A DNA stretch of 64,000 nt, taken from assembly GCA_947377285.1 (NCBI GenBank), contig CANCFT010000011.1, forward strand, positions 1-64,000, written 5' to 3'. Position numbers and translations under genes: made by a program. The notes under the pieces were generated by a model, which did not search any database, was not told the DNA's origin, and saw nothing but the letters and a program-made list of their open reading frames with translations. The stretch comes from Bacteriovoracaceae bacterium (GTDB lineage: Bacteria > Bdellovibrionota > Bacteriovoracia > Bacteriovoracales > Bacteriovoracaceae). This document shows positions 51,560 to 61,003 of this stretch, piece after piece; positions within the stretch are counted from its first letter, which is position 1, and each line of letters opens with the position of its first letter.

Positions 51560-53188
51560 ATGATTAGTTTTAACAATGTTTCAAAGCACTATGGTGGACA
51601 AATAATTTATGAAAATTCTTCATTTATTTTACGCCCTGGTGACAAGGCAGGACTTGTCGGTCCAAATGGTGCAGGAAAAACGACCGTTTTTCGAGTTCTA
51701 ATGAAAGAAGAAGGTTTTGATGGTGGATCTATCACCGTTCCAGAAAAAATACGTGTCGCATATTTTTCACAAAACATTGGCGAAATGAAAGGTCGCACTG
51801 TTATTGAAGAAGTCATGAGCGGAAGTGCAAAAGCTTCTGAACTAGCAATAGAAATTAGAAAAATCGAAAAAATGTTAGATGGCGAAATTCCTTTGTCTGA
51901 TGACGAGATGACAAAAGTTTTAGAGAAATTAGGTGACTACCAAACTGATTTTGAAAAACTTGGTGGATATGACTTGGATACTCGGGCCAAGGAAATTATT
52001 ACAGGTCTTGGTGTTATGCCTTATGACCACGACCGAGATGTAAGTCTTTTTTCTGGTGGATGGCGAATGAGAATAGCACTAGCAAAAATTCTTATCCAAG
52101 CTCCGGATGTTATTTTATTGGATGAACCTACTAACTATCTCGACTTGGAAAGTATTGTTTGGTTAGAGGAGTGGTTAAAGAGTTTTAAAGGTGCTGTTTT
52201 AATGACCAGTCATGATAGAGATTTTATGAATGGCATCGTCAATCGAATCATTGAAGTTAATAATAAAACGATCACGACATATACAGGTGACTACGATTAT
52301 TATGAAAAAGAAAAAGAGATAAGAAAAGATCAACAACTTGCTCAATTTGAAAGACAGCAAGATATGCTGGCTAAAGAAGAAGAATTTATTGCCAAATTTG
52401 CAGCGAGGGCGAGCCATGCTGCTCAAGTTCAATCGAGAGTCAAAAAATTAGATAAAATTGACCGAGTCGAAATGCCTCCTGAAGATATTGTCATGGATTT
52501 TAGTTTTCCTATTCCCCCTAGAGGAAGTAACGATATCGTTATTATGAAAGACCTTGGAAAGAATTGGACTAGAGATGACGGGACAATACACAAAGTATTT
52601 AACGGTCTAACGGCAACTGTGAATCGTCTTGATAAAATTGCAGTTGTAGGAGTTAACGGAGCAGGGAAGTCTACACTCTTAAAAGTAATTTGTGGATTAA
52701 CTGAAGCGAGCTCTGGGGAATCTAGTTTAGGTCCAAGTATTAAAGCTGGTTACTTTTCACAATTTTCTCTCGATTTACTAAACCCAGAAAATACTGTCCT
52801 AGAAGAAATCTCTAATAGACTTCCGCATGTTTCTAACGGCTATATCCGCAACTTGCTTGCTGCTTTTTTATTTAAAGGTGATGATGTTGAAAAGAAAATT
52901 AAAATATTATCAGGTGGTGAAAAAAGTCGAGTTGTTTTAGCAACCTTGATGTCAAATAATAATAATCTTTTAATACTTGATGAACCAACGAACCATCTCG
53001 ATTTAAAATCGAGAGATGTGCTTTTAAATGCCCTCAAAGAGTTTGAAGGGACAGTTATGTATGTTTCCCATGATCGCCATTTTTTACATGGACTCTCTAA
53101 CCGAGTATTTGAAGTCGATAAAGGTGGAATTAGAGTTTTTGAAAGTAATTTTCAATATTATGTAGAAAAGAAGAAAACGGAGTCTTAA
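51560..53188 (+). CDS. ABC-F ATPase, second copy in the window
   Basis: 542 residues, no membrane helices. Two complete ABC domains: Walker A GLVGPNGAGKTT and GVNGAGKSTLL, signatures LFSGGWRMRIALAK and LSGGEKSRVVLATL, Walker B LLDEPTNYLD and LILDEPTNHLD. Unlike the gene at 43549 both sites look intact. Ribosome-associated ABC-F proteins of this kind resolve stalled translation or confer antibiotic resistance; which applies here is unknown. Confidence 0.9.
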   Translation: MISFNNVSKHYGGQIIYENSSFILRPGDKAGLVGPNGAGKTTVFRVLMKEEGFDGGSITVPEKIRVAYFSQNIGEMKGRTVIEEVMSGSAKASELAIEIRKIEKMLDGEIPLSDDEMTKVLEKLGDYQTDFEKLGGYDLDTRAKEIITGLGVMPYDHDRDVSLFSGGWRMRIALAKILIQAPDVILLDEPTNYLDLESIVWLEEWLKSFKGAVLMTSHDRDFMNGIVNRIIEVNNKTITTYTGDYDYYEKEKEIRKDQQLAQFERQQDMLAKEEEFIAKFAARASHAAQVQSRVKKLDKIDRVEMPPEDIVMDFSFPIPPRGSNDIVIMKDLGKNWTRDDGTIHKVFNGLTATVNRLDKIAVVGVNGAGKSTLLKVICGLTEASSGESSLGPSIKAGYFSQFSLDLLNPENTVLEEISNRLPHVSNGYIRNLLAAFLFKGDDVEKKIKILSGGEKSRVVLATLMSNNNNLLILDEPTNHLDLKSRDVLLNALKEFEGTVMYVSHDRHFLHGLSNRVFEVDKGGIRVFESNFQYYVEKKKTES

Positions 53189-53199
53189 GGGACAGTTCA

Positions 53200-53829
53200 T
53201 TGAATAAACAAATTGATTTTTATTTTGATTTCCTCTCTCCTTACTCATACCTAGCGTGGACATGGTTGAGAGATCAGCCCTATGAGTTTCATTTCTATCC
53301 AATTAGTATTCCAAGTATAGTTGCTCATTTTGAAACGAAGGGACCAGCGCAAATTGCACCTAAGAGAAACTATCTATTTAAAGATCTACTTCGTTTTACA
53401 AAGCTTAATCAGATCCCATTTACAACTCCCAAAAATTTGCCCTTTAATTCACTCTATGCCTTAAGGCTTTCATTGGATTCAGTCGCGGGCCTAGATCAAA
53501 AAGCAGTCATAGATGCTATTTTTCGAGCTGGATGGGAATTTGGCCTGGATATTGGTAATGATGACGTGCTTAAAGAAATATTAAGTACTAAAAATCTACC
53601 TGTTGAGAGTTTATTTGCCAAAATGGAAGAAAAATCTTCTCGAATACAATTAAAAAACAATATTGAGCAGGCCTTAAGCAAAGAAGTTTTTGGTGTACCA
53701 ACATTTTTGGTAGACGAAGAATTATTTTGGGGAAATGATTCTATTAAATATTTAGAAATGTATCTTTTGGGTTTGGATCCACTTGATATTGAAAAATATA
53801 CTCAGTTTATAACTAAGCACCAATTTTAA
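53200..53829 (+). CDS. DsbA-fold 2-hydroxychromene-2-carboxylate isomerase-like protein
   Basis: 209 residues from TTG with AAGGGA upstream. DFYFDFLSPYSYLAW is the HCCA isomerase N-terminal signature with the catalytic serine in place of the CxxC cysteine of DsbA. VFGVPTFLVDEELFWGNDSI is the cis-proline loop. HCCA isomerases use glutathione in aromatic degradation; the substrate here is unknown. Confidence 0.8.
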   Translation: MNKQIDFYFDFLSPYSYLAWTWLRDQPYEFHFYPISIPSIVAHFETKGPAQIAPKRNYLFKDLLRFTKLNQIPFTTPKNLPFNSLYALRLSLDSVAGLDQKAVIDAIFRAGWEFGLDIGNDDVLKEILSTKNLPVESLFAKMEEKSSRIQLKNNIEQALSKEVFGVPTFLVDEELFWGNDSIKYLEMYLLGLDPLDIEKYTQFITKHQF

Positions 53830-53845
53830 ATTTACGAGGTAAACC

Positions 53846-54421
53846 ATGTCTCTCAAAAATTCTCTTCTCGCATTGACTCTTTTTACAACTTTAGCATTTA
53901 GTGCAAATGTTTTTGCCGCAAATCCTAAAATTCTTATCAAAACTAATTTGGGTGAAATTGAAGCAGAATTGTACCAAGACAAAGCTCCCCTAAGTGTTGC
54001 GAACTTTTTAGATTATGTAAAAAAAGGTCAATACAAAGATACAATTTTTCACCGTGTAATTAATAATTTTATGATTCAAGGTGGGGGTTTTGATAAAAAC
54101 CTTAAAGAAAAAAGTACTGGCACTCCAATTAAAAATGAAGCGGGAAATGGTCTTAAGAATGAGGTTGGTACTTTAGCAATGGCCCGTACAAATGAAGTAG
54201 ATAGTGCTACGGCCCAGTTTTTTATCAATATTGCCGACAATGGCTTCCTTGATCACCGCGATAACTCAAGTTCTGGCTTTGGGTATGCAGTATTCGGAAA
54301 AGTCACTTCAGGGATGCCAATTGTTAATAAAATCAAAGCAGTAAAAACTGGAAGTAGAGGACCATTGGAAGATGTTCCTTTAGAGGCAGTAGTAATTTTA
54401 GACATCATAAAAAAGAAATGA
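53846..54421 (+). CDS. Periplasmic cyclophilin-type peptidyl-prolyl isomerase
   Basis: 191 residues with a signal peptide (LLALTLFTTLAFSANVFAA). Cyclophilin core: NFLDYVKKGQYKDTIFHRVINNFMIQGG, then ATAQFFINIADN and GYAVFGKVTSGM. It would assist folding of exported proteins. The SlyD-like gene follows. Confidence 0.93.
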   Translation: MSLKNSLLALTLFTTLAFSANVFAANPKILIKTNLGEIEAELYQDKAPLSVANFLDYVKKGQYKDTIFHRVINNFMIQGGGFDKNLKEKSTGTPIKNEAGNGLKNEVGTLAMARTNEVDSATAQFFINIADNGFLDHRDNSSSGFGYAVFGKVTSGMPIVNKIKAVKTGSRGPLEDVPLEAVVILDIIKKK

Positions 54422-54456
54422 TAATAAGATCGCTTTAAACCGTTACGGAGTAAATG

Positions 54457-54939
54457 ATGCAAGTTCAAAAAAACAAAGTCGTCGGTATCGACTATAAACT
54501 AACTGATGGCTCTGGAAATTTGATCGATTCATCTAAAGATCATGGTCTACTATACTATATCCAAGGTGTAGGAAGCTTAATCCCAGGATTAGAGTCAGCT
54601 CTAGAGGGAAAAAAAGCTGGAGACAGTCTTAAAGTTACTATAGCTGCTAAAGATGGTTATGGAGAAAGAAACGATGCTCTTTGCCAAACTGTTCCAAAAA
54701 CTCAATTTGAATCAACTGAAGCTCTTGAGATTGGAATGCAATTTGAAGTTGAAACTGAACAAGGTGAACTTGTCGTTTCAGTGACAAAAATAGAAGGTGA
54801 TTCAGTGACTGTTGATGGAAACCATCCACTTGCAGGAATGGAATTACATTTTGATGTTTCTGTTAAAGAAGTTCGAGAAGCAACAACTGAAGAACTTGCT
54901 CATGGCCATGTTCACGGTGAGCACGGGCACCACCACTAA
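54457..54939 (+). CDS. SlyD-like FKBP peptidyl-prolyl isomerase
   Basis: 160 residues; of the two adjacent ATG codons the second (54457) has the better spacing to GGAG. FKBP half (VVGIDYKLTDGSGNLIDSS, GLESALEGKKAGDSL) with the inserted IF chaperone domain, and a short His-rich tail (HGHVHGEHGHHH) that can bind nickel or other metals. Cytoplasmic. Confidence 0.93.
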   Translation: MQVQKNKVVGIDYKLTDGSGNLIDSSKDHGLLYYIQGVGSLIPGLESALEGKKAGDSLKVTIAAKDGYGERNDALCQTVPKTQFESTEALEIGMQFEVETEQGELVVSVTKIEGDSVTVDGNHPLAGMELHFDVSVKEVREATTEELAHGHVHGEHGHHH

Positions 54940-54950
54940 GTAAATTAAAA

Positions 54951-55937
54951 ATGATGAATTATCTAAAGACTTTTCTGCCTTATTTATTTGGAAATAAAAA
55001 GGGAAAGTCTTTAGAGATTCCACTTCCTCAAGTTATTCCTTGGCCAACTCTTAGTTTTGAAGAAATTTTAATGTTTCACACTTTTCAAAACACTCTAAAC
55101 TTACACTTAAAATCAATCGAATTATTGCAACTCTCAAAAAAAGAAAGATTTCATCTTTTTAATTTTATCGATTTCTTAAATTCAGATTTAAGTAAATTAG
55201 TTAAGAGCACTTTCAGTGATGATTATGACCTATACCTTCGATCGGTAAAACGCCCTCCTCTCAATGCAGTTGAACTCCAAGAACTACTGAATTTTAAAAA
55301 TGGAACTCTTAGTGTTTTTGCAATTTTAAGTACTGACCGCACTAAGCCAGGAGTTTTGGTGGTCAGAGATCCTGAAGGTCAATTTCAAAAAGATAAGGAT
55401 CAAAATATTTGGTCAATTCCAATTTTAGGCCTTTCTGGGCGTGGGCTTCCTTTTAATCATTCAAATGGCTGTACACCCTCTGGGGTTTTTAAGATTGATT
55501 CAGTCATGCCTATGGCCGATAAAAATTACGAATTTGGAGAATTTAAACGATTAATTGTGAATTTTGTTGGGCCTAGTTTTCAAGAAGAAGACATTTTAAA
55601 ACTACTTCCAAAATCTCATACTCAATTAAATTGGTGGACTCCTTGTATAGTCGGCCGAGAGTTAGGTCGAAGTCTTTTGAGAATTCACGGGACTGGCCGA
55701 AAAAATTTCAACCCTTTAACATCTTATTATCCATTTGTTCCAACGTCCGGCTGCTTAGCGACTAATGAGGCTTCATTTTTAGGAACAGGTATAGGGAAAG
55801 CACAGGACCAGCGACTTTTGTTAAATACCCTCTTGAATGCCCTTAATCTGCCAGTGACAGAAGAAAATGAGTCTAAAATTCATGGTCTATTGTATGTCGT
55901 TGAGTTCAGTGATAATTTAGCCGCGCTAAGGTTTTAA
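54951..55937 (+). CDS. L,D-transpeptidase-like (YkuD-fold) protein
   Basis: 328 residues. The end has the YkuD-style catalytic signature: histidine in LRIHGTG, then SYYPFVPTSGCLATNE, where the cysteine follows a T/S-G as in the S-H/x-G-C motif. The N-terminal half is unique and no signal peptide is evident, although an internal hydrophobic start might serve. Peptidoglycan-linking or cutting activity is inferred; predators of this kind carry many such enzymes. The alternative is a non-catalytic relative. Confidence 0.55.
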   Translation: MMNYLKTFLPYLFGNKKGKSLEIPLPQVIPWPTLSFEEILMFHTFQNTLNLHLKSIELLQLSKKERFHLFNFIDFLNSDLSKLVKSTFSDDYDLYLRSVKRPPLNAVELQELLNFKNGTLSVFAILSTDRTKPGVLVVRDPEGQFQKDKDQNIWSIPILGLSGRGLPFNHSNGCTPSGVFKIDSVMPMADKNYEFGEFKRLIVNFVGPSFQEEDILKLLPKSHTQLNWWTPCIVGRELGRSLLRIHGTGRKNFNPLTSYYPFVPTSGCLATNEASFLGTGIGKAQDQRLLLNTLLNALNLPVTEENESKIHGLLYVVEFSDNLAALRF

Positions 55938-55977
55938 TTCACAAGCACGATTACTTTTAGAAGTTTTAGGGATCAAT

Positions 55978-56430
55978 ATGTATATCTCAACCAAAAAATT
56001 CATAGGCTATCCTTGTGCTCACAGACAGTGGCGCGACACTGGTCATTGTCAATTTATTCATGGCTATTCTCGAGAATTTTCGTTTTGGTTTAAAGCGGAA
56101 TCTCTTGATGACAAAAAATTTGTGATGGATTTTGGTGGGTTTAAAGAATTTAAATTATTTCTCGACGATATGTTCGATCACACTTGTCTAATCAATAGCG
56201 ATGACCCGGAACTTGACCTATTTAGAGAAATGGATAAAAAAGGAATAATCAAACTAAGAATTTTAGAAAATGTAGGAATGGAAAGTACTTCAGAATTTCT
56301 ATTTAAAAAAATGAACGAGTATCTTACGACAAAAACCAATGGACGTGTATGGTGTTTTAGGGTTGAAACTCGAGAGAATGAAAAAAATTCTGGAATCTTT
56401 GAAGACGAGCGACAAGGTAAAGCTATATGA
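55978..56430 (+). CDS. queD: 6-pyruvoyl-tetrahydropterin synthase-like protein (QueD)
   Basis: 150 residues. Zinc histidines in CAHRQ and HCQFIHGYS, the catalytic aspartate/histidine region FDHTCLIN, and the glutamate motif NVGMESTSEFLFKKM. With folE immediately downstream (4-nt overlap) this gives the first two steps from GTP to 7-carboxy-7-deazaguanine for queuosine, or to tetrahydropterins. The other queuosine genes are not in the window. Confidence 0.88.
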   Translation: MYISTKKFIGYPCAHRQWRDTGHCQFIHGYSREFSFWFKAESLDDKKFVMDFGGFKEFKLFLDDMFDHTCLINSDDPELDLFREMDKKGIIKLRILENVGMESTSEFLFKKMNEYLTTKTNGRVWCFRVETRENEKNSGIFEDERQGKAI

Positions 56431-57068
56431 AAGATCTTTTCTCTAAAATTACACCAACTCCGATGATTGAAAACCATCTTTCTGATAGTGAAAAAAAGCA
56501 TATCATTGAAGCTCAATTTAAAATCATCATGGAAACGTTAGGGTTAGATTTAAAAGATGACTCTCTTAAGGACACTCCGAAAAGAGTGGCTAAAATGTTT
56601 GTCGAAGAAATTTTTTATGGTCTTGATCAAGATAAATTTCCTAAGATGACTGTGGTTGAAAATAAATTTAAATATGACCAGCCATTAATTGAAACAAATA
56701 TTGTGACCAACTCTTGTTGTGAGCATCACTTTGTTCCAATTCTCGGTCGCACACATGTTGCCTATAAGCCAAATGATAAGGTGATAGGTCTTTCAAAGCT
56801 CAATCGCATAGTTGATTATTTTGCCAGACGCCCACAGGTTCAAGAGCGTTTAACGATGCAAATCCATGAAGCCCTTTGTTTAATTTTAGAAACTGATGAC
56901 GTGGCTGTTGTCGTAGACGGAATGCACTCGTGTGTGAAAACTCGTGGGATTAAAGATGCAACTTCAATGACAAGAACTTCTAAGTTAAGTGGAGTTTTTG
57001 CAGCTGACTCTTTATTTCGCCAAGAATTTTTAACATCTATTCCAAGAGCAAACGAAATCCAAATATGA
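56427..57068 (+). CDS. folE: GTP cyclohydrolase I
   Basis: 213 residues. Zinc ligands in NSCCEHHF and MHSCVKTRG, the GTP-site histidines in HHFVPILGRTHVAY, and IGLSKLNRIVDYFARRPQVQERLT. It makes 7,8-dihydroneopterin triphosphate for folate, pterin or queuosine. It overlaps both neighbours by 4 nt, forming a tight queD-folE-SDR operon. Confidence 0.95.
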   Translation: MKDLFSKITPTPMIENHLSDSEKKHIIEAQFKIIMETLGLDLKDDSLKDTPKRVAKMFVEEIFYGLDQDKFPKMTVVENKFKYDQPLIETNIVTNSCCEHHFVPILGRTHVAYKPNDKVIGLSKLNRIVDYFARRPQVQERLTMQIHEALCLILETDDVAVVVDGMHSCVKTRGIKDATSMTRTSKLSGVFAADSLFRQEFLTSIPRANEIQI

Positions 57069-57808
57069 TAATTTTTATCACCGGAGCTACTTCAGGCTTT
57101 GGCCTATCAATGAGTAGACGCTTTTTAAAAAATGGGCATTTAGTCGTTGGAGCTGGAAGAAGAATCGACAGACTCCAAGAGTTGTCAATTGAGTATCCTG
57201 AAAATTTTCACCTCATTGAATTAGATGTGAGAGACAAAAATAAAGTACAAGTTGCGATTCAAGATCTTCCAGAAAAATTTAAAAGCATTGATGTTTTGAT
57301 CAATAATGCAGGCCTTGCATTAGGTGTCGATGCTGCTCAAAACGCTAATCTCAATGATTGGGAAGTGATGGTTGATACAAATATAAATGGAGTGCTTAAT
57401 TGCATCCATAATCTATTGCCTGAAATGGTAAAAAGAAATCATGGGCATATTATTAATCTTGGTTCTGTCGCCGGAGAGTTTCCCTATCCAGGTGGAAATG
57501 TCTATGGTGCTACAAAAGCATTTGTTCATCAACTGAGTCTTAATTTAAAAGCTGATTTATTGGGAACAAATATCCGAGTGACTAATATTGAACCAGGAAT
57601 GTGTCAGACTGAATTTTCAGAAGTTCGCTTTAGAGGCGATAAGAAAAAAGCTGATTCAGTTTATAAAGGTATGCAGGCCTTATCGGCCGATGATATTGCC
57701 GAGACTATTGATTGGGTTATCAGCCGTCCTGTTCATGTAAATATCAATGTGATTTCTTTAATGCCGACTCAACAGGCATTCGGTCCGTTTGCAACTTTTA
57801 GGAAATAA
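57065..57808 (+). CDS. Short-chain dehydrogenase/reductase (YdfG-like)
   Basis: 247 residues. Cofactor loop FITGATSGFGLSMSRRF, NNAG motif, catalytic S and Y-x3-K in GSVAGEFPYPGGNVYGATKAF. The sequence resembles YdfG-type 3-hydroxy acid dehydrogenases. Coupling with folE could point to a pterin reductase role, but this is inference. Confidence 0.88.
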   Translation: MIIFITGATSGFGLSMSRRFLKNGHLVVGAGRRIDRLQELSIEYPENFHLIELDVRDKNKVQVAIQDLPEKFKSIDVLINNAGLALGVDAAQNANLNDWEVMVDTNINGVLNCIHNLLPEMVKRNHGHIINLGSVAGEFPYPGGNVYGATKAFVHQLSLNLKADLLGTNIRVTNIEPGMCQTEFSEVRFRGDKKKADSVYKGMQALSADDIAETIDWVISRPVHVNINVISLMPTQQAFGPFATFRK

Positions 57809-57816
57809 TAAATTTT

Positions 57817-58830
57817 TTATAGTTCTTGGAGATAAAATGTTTGGTCACGAAGATCATTGATTTGACCTTCCCAATAACTTGGAGATTCAAAAAATGGGAA
57901 TGCATTTTTAAAGGCCGGGTCTTCAAAACGTTTTGCTATCCATGCCGAGTAATTAATCATCCGTAGAGTTCTTAAAACTTCTGTTAAGCGAAGTTCTTCA
58001 TAATTAAAATCGCGCATTGTTGAATAAGCATCTAGCATAATATTGCGAAGATTGACGGCGTAATCGTCTCTACTTGGAAGCAGTAACCACATATCTTGAA
58101 CGGCCGGCCCCATAACCATATCATCGAAATCGATAAGATGAAAAACATCTCCTCTTCTTAATATATTTCCCAAGTGACAGTCGCCATGAATTCGCTGAAA
58201 GCGGACATTATTAAAACTATTTTTTGTTAAGTCATAAATCCCTTCAAGGACACTTTTATAACTTAATTCAAGATGACTTGGGATAATTTTTTGACCGAGC
58301 AAAAAATCGAGATTTGATTTTAAATACACATCAGTAGTTAATTTGAGTCGGTGAGGGGCCGTCTGCATTTCACCAACATTATGGAGTCGGGCCAATAGTC
58401 TTCCGACTTGTTCAATTTCTTCATTGGTGAATTCATCAGGGGCCCTTCCTCCTTGTTTATTAAAAACAGTATAGAAAAGTTCAGGCTCTTTTAAAGTAAA
58501 GAGTGTATTGCCATTAAATTGTTCAAAGGCGATGGGTGCTATCACTGGGACTTCATGCTCGATTAAGTCTGCTAAGAAGTCATGCTCTTCTTGGATCTGG
58601 ATTTTTGTCCATCTTCCTGGACGGTAAAATTTAATAATTTTAAAATGATCACTTGGATTATCAGATTCAGATTCAATTTCGACTTCATAAACTCTATTTT
58701 CCATAGAATTCATGGTCATAACTCGACCAGTTGTTTTAAAGCCTAAAGCTTCTACAGTATCTAGAACTAAGTCTGGATTGAGTTCATAGAAAAATTGAGT
58801 TTGAGTAGAGCCCCAAAGGTTTGAGCTCAT
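57817..58830 (-). CDS. Stress-response kinase SrkA/RdoA-like
   Basis: 337 residues of the aminoglycoside-phosphotransferase fold. The catalytic loop RIHGDCHLGNIL and the metal-binding LIDFDDMVMGPAVQDMWLLLP are characteristic of YihE/SrkA. It starts at the last base of speD and so is translationally coupled to it. Confidence 0.9.
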   Translation of the reverse strand: MSSNLWGSTQTQFFYELNPDLVLDTVEALGFKTTGRVMTMNSMENRVYEVEIESESDNPSDHFKIIKFYRPGRWTKIQIQEEHDFLADLIEHEVPVIAPIAFEQFNGNTLFTLKEPELFYTVFNKQGGRAPDEFTNEEIEQVGRLLARLHNVGEMQTAPHRLKLTTDVYLKSNLDFLLGQKIIPSHLELSYKSVLEGIYDLTKNSFNNVRFQRIHGDCHLGNILRRGDVFHLIDFDDMVMGPAVQDMWLLLPSRDDYAVNLRNIMLDAYSTMRDFNYEELRLTEVLRTLRMINYSAWIAKRFEDPAFKNAFPFFESPSYWEGQINDLRDQTFYLQEL

Positions 58831-59609
58831 TAATGAATCATATTGTAGACTTCTTTCATCTCTTTTTTGAGCAATTCCATTTTCATAGGAACATCTGGAT
58901 GATTAACATCATTTGGATTGAGAAGATAATTCTCAGGACCCATTTCACGAACCATTAATTTTGTTTGCCAGATATTGTCTTGAGGCATGTTGATGTCTGC
59001 CATATAAGTAAAGTTTCTTTTAATTTCTGGTTTAATAAAATCTTGGATCGAATTAAAGTGGTGGTCGTTATAGATTTTCTTTCCATTTTCTAAGCGGGTG
59101 TAACCTCTAACGACATAATCAACATAAACGACGTCACATTCGAAAGCTTCAAATAAATAATTAATTGCATTTAAAGGAATAATTTCACCACAAGTGGCAA
59201 TATCAAAATCGACTCTAAATGAGCAAATTCCATCTGGATCTGCAGCATCAGGATAAGTGTGAGCTGTGATATGTGATTTATCTAAATGGTGACTAACTTG
59301 TGCTGAAGGAATTGGTTCTCCACCACCTTTAATATCACTCATAAGAACCATTGTTGAAGCTCCAACTGGATCATAGTCTTGCGCAGAAACAGCGAGGATA
59401 TTTGCTTCAATAATTTCAACAATTTTTCTAGAAATATCAGCAATCCGAGTTGCATTGTACTTATCGTTAATATAGTTAACGTATTGGCTTTTTTGCTCTT
59501 CATTTAAAGCAATACAAAAGTCATAAAGGTTAAAACTCAAAACCTTCGTGAGGTTATTAAATCCAGAGATTTTAATCTTTTGATTTGGGCTTAGTTTTGA
59601 TTCGAACAT
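58830..59609 (-). CDS. speD: S-adenosylmethionine decarboxylase proenzyme
   Basis: 259 residues, E. coli-type. The cleavage serine, which becomes the pyruvoyl group, is S112 in HLDKSHITAHTYPD; catalytic cysteine in the ATCGEI motif. It supplies decarboxylated SAM for spermidine synthase, encoded divergently at 59745. The kinase follows on the same transcript. Confidence 0.95.
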   Translation of the reverse strand: MFESKLSPNQKIKISGFNNLTKVLSFNLYDFCIALNEEQKSQYVNYINDKYNATRIADISRKIVEIIEANILAVSAQDYDPVGASTMVLMSDIKGGGEPIPSAQVSHHLDKSHITAHTYPDAADPDGICSFRVDFDIATCGEIIPLNAINYLFEAFECDVVYVDYVVRGYTRLENGKKIYNDHHFNSIQDFIKPEIKRNFTYMADINMPQDNIWQTKLMVREMGPENYLLNPNDVNHPDVPMKMELLKKEMKEVYNMIH

Positions 59610-59744
59610 AATGGGGCCATTCCTTACTTAAACAAGAAAATAAAAAAAGAGTGTTGCGTATTTAATTCTCAAGTTCTATCTATTGTCATAAAAGCGCCAA
59701 AGTGACAAATTGTTTCTAAGGCCATATGTAAAAATGGGAGAGTT

Positions 59745-60611
59745 ATGACAGAGAGTATTTTAGGTAATGAGTGGTATTCAGAACGCTATTTTTTTAAAAA
59801 TGTAGCGACTTCTTTTAAAATAAAATCCGTTTTGCACTCAGAGCAGTCCAAGTACCAAAAAATAGATGTCTTAGACACTTTTGCCCTTGGTAGACTCCTG
59901 CTATTAGATGGAAAAACGATGGTGTCTGATAAAGATGAATTTGTTTACCATGAAGTTATGGGACATATTCCGGCCATGATCCACCCAAAACTTAAAAATG
60001 TTTTAATTATCGGTGGCGGTGATGGTGGGATTGTCCGCGAATTTGTAAAACACCCAGAAATAGAGCGAATTGACTTAGTTGAAATCGACGAGAGAGTCAT
60101 TGAAGTTTCTAAGACATTTTTCCCAGATTGTACGTCTGGTTTAACAGACCCGAGAGTAAATGTATTACCCCAAGATGGAGTTGAATACATTAAAACTCAT
60201 AAGAATTTCTTTGATGTGATTATTATTGACTCTACAGACCCTGAAGATTTTGCAGCAGGCTTATTTACGCAAGAATTCTATCACCATGTCTATGAGGCAT
60301 TGACAGAAAATGGCATCATGATGGCACAAACTGAAAATCCGCTTTACGATGAATATGGAATTAAATCATTTTACGACAATTTGAGAAATGTCTATCCCGT
60401 TGTAAAGTCTTTTACTGGGCCAATGCTTATTTATCCAGGAGTTTTTTGGACTTTTGCTTATGCTTCAAAAGGTCTTCTTCCTACTCAATTTAATGAATCG
60501 AAAATTCCATTTATGAGCATGTTAGAAAAAAAGCTTAAGTGGTATAATATGGATTGGCATAAAGGTGCTTTTAATCTTTCTAATATTCATAAGTCGGTTA
60601 CTGGTTGCTGA
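59745..60611 (+). CDS. speE: Spermidine synthase
   Basis: 288 residues. Putrescine and dcSAM sites: LLLDGKTMVSDKDEFVYHEVM, IIGGGDGGIVREF, IDSTDPEDFAAGLFT. It transfers the aminopropyl group to putrescine. Divergent from speD across 135 bp, which likely holds both promoters; no riboswitch is evident there. Confidence 0.95.
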   Translation: MTESILGNEWYSERYFFKNVATSFKIKSVLHSEQSKYQKIDVLDTFALGRLLLLDGKTMVSDKDEFVYHEVMGHIPAMIHPKLKNVLIIGGGDGGIVREFVKHPEIERIDLVEIDERVIEVSKTFFPDCTSGLTDPRVNVLPQDGVEYIKTHKNFFDVIIIDSTDPEDFAAGLFTQEFYHHVYEALTENGIMMAQTENPLYDEYGIKSFYDNLRNVYPVVKSFTGPMLIYPGVFWTFAYASKGLLPTQFNESKIPFMSMLEKKLKWYNMDWHKGAFNLSNIHKSVTGC

Positions 60612-60696
60612 ATTTTTTACACACTCACGGAATCTTAACAATAAATACTTTAGAATTTAGGGTAATAAGAAATAACGAATCTTTAACACGGGATAA

Positions 60697-61002
60697 ATGA
60701 TGATGAAATTAATTGCAATCATTACGTTGGCTATTTCTTTAAATTCAAATGCAAGTTGTATTGGCGAAGCTCAATTTATTGGACAAGTTTCTAAATTACA
60801 AAAAACGACAACTAGTTGCAAAGCAACACTTACTTTAAATTCATTCATTCAATCAAGCGCTGTTTGTCCATTAAACGATAGTAGACTTTTTGTTGAAGGG
60901 TTTGAAATTGGATTAAATTCTGAAAAAGAATGTAACTTTAATGCAGGAGATGATATCTCAGGTGTTATTGTAGATAATGGAACTCAATTAATTTTAGAAT
61001 AA
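60697..61002 (+). CDS. Small exported protein with several cysteines
   Basis: 101 residues at most; three ATG codons in a row make the start uncertain. The signal peptide (LIAIITLAISLNSNAS) is followed by a roughly 80-residue domain with four cysteines (SCIGEA, TSCKAT, AVCPLN, KECNFN), perhaps two disulfides. Beta-rich. No family recognised. Confidence 0.6.
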   Translation: MMMKLIAIITLAISLNSNASCIGEAQFIGQVSKLQKTTTSCKATLTLNSFIQSSAVCPLNDSRLFVEGFEIGLNSEKECNFNAGDDISGVIVDNGTQLILE

Positions 61003-61003
61003 T

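Noticed and set aside
59610-59744. Possible riboswitch between speD and speE
   Set aside because: No hairpin or conserved aptamer-like pattern could be seen in the 135 bp; ordinary divergent promoters are sufficient.
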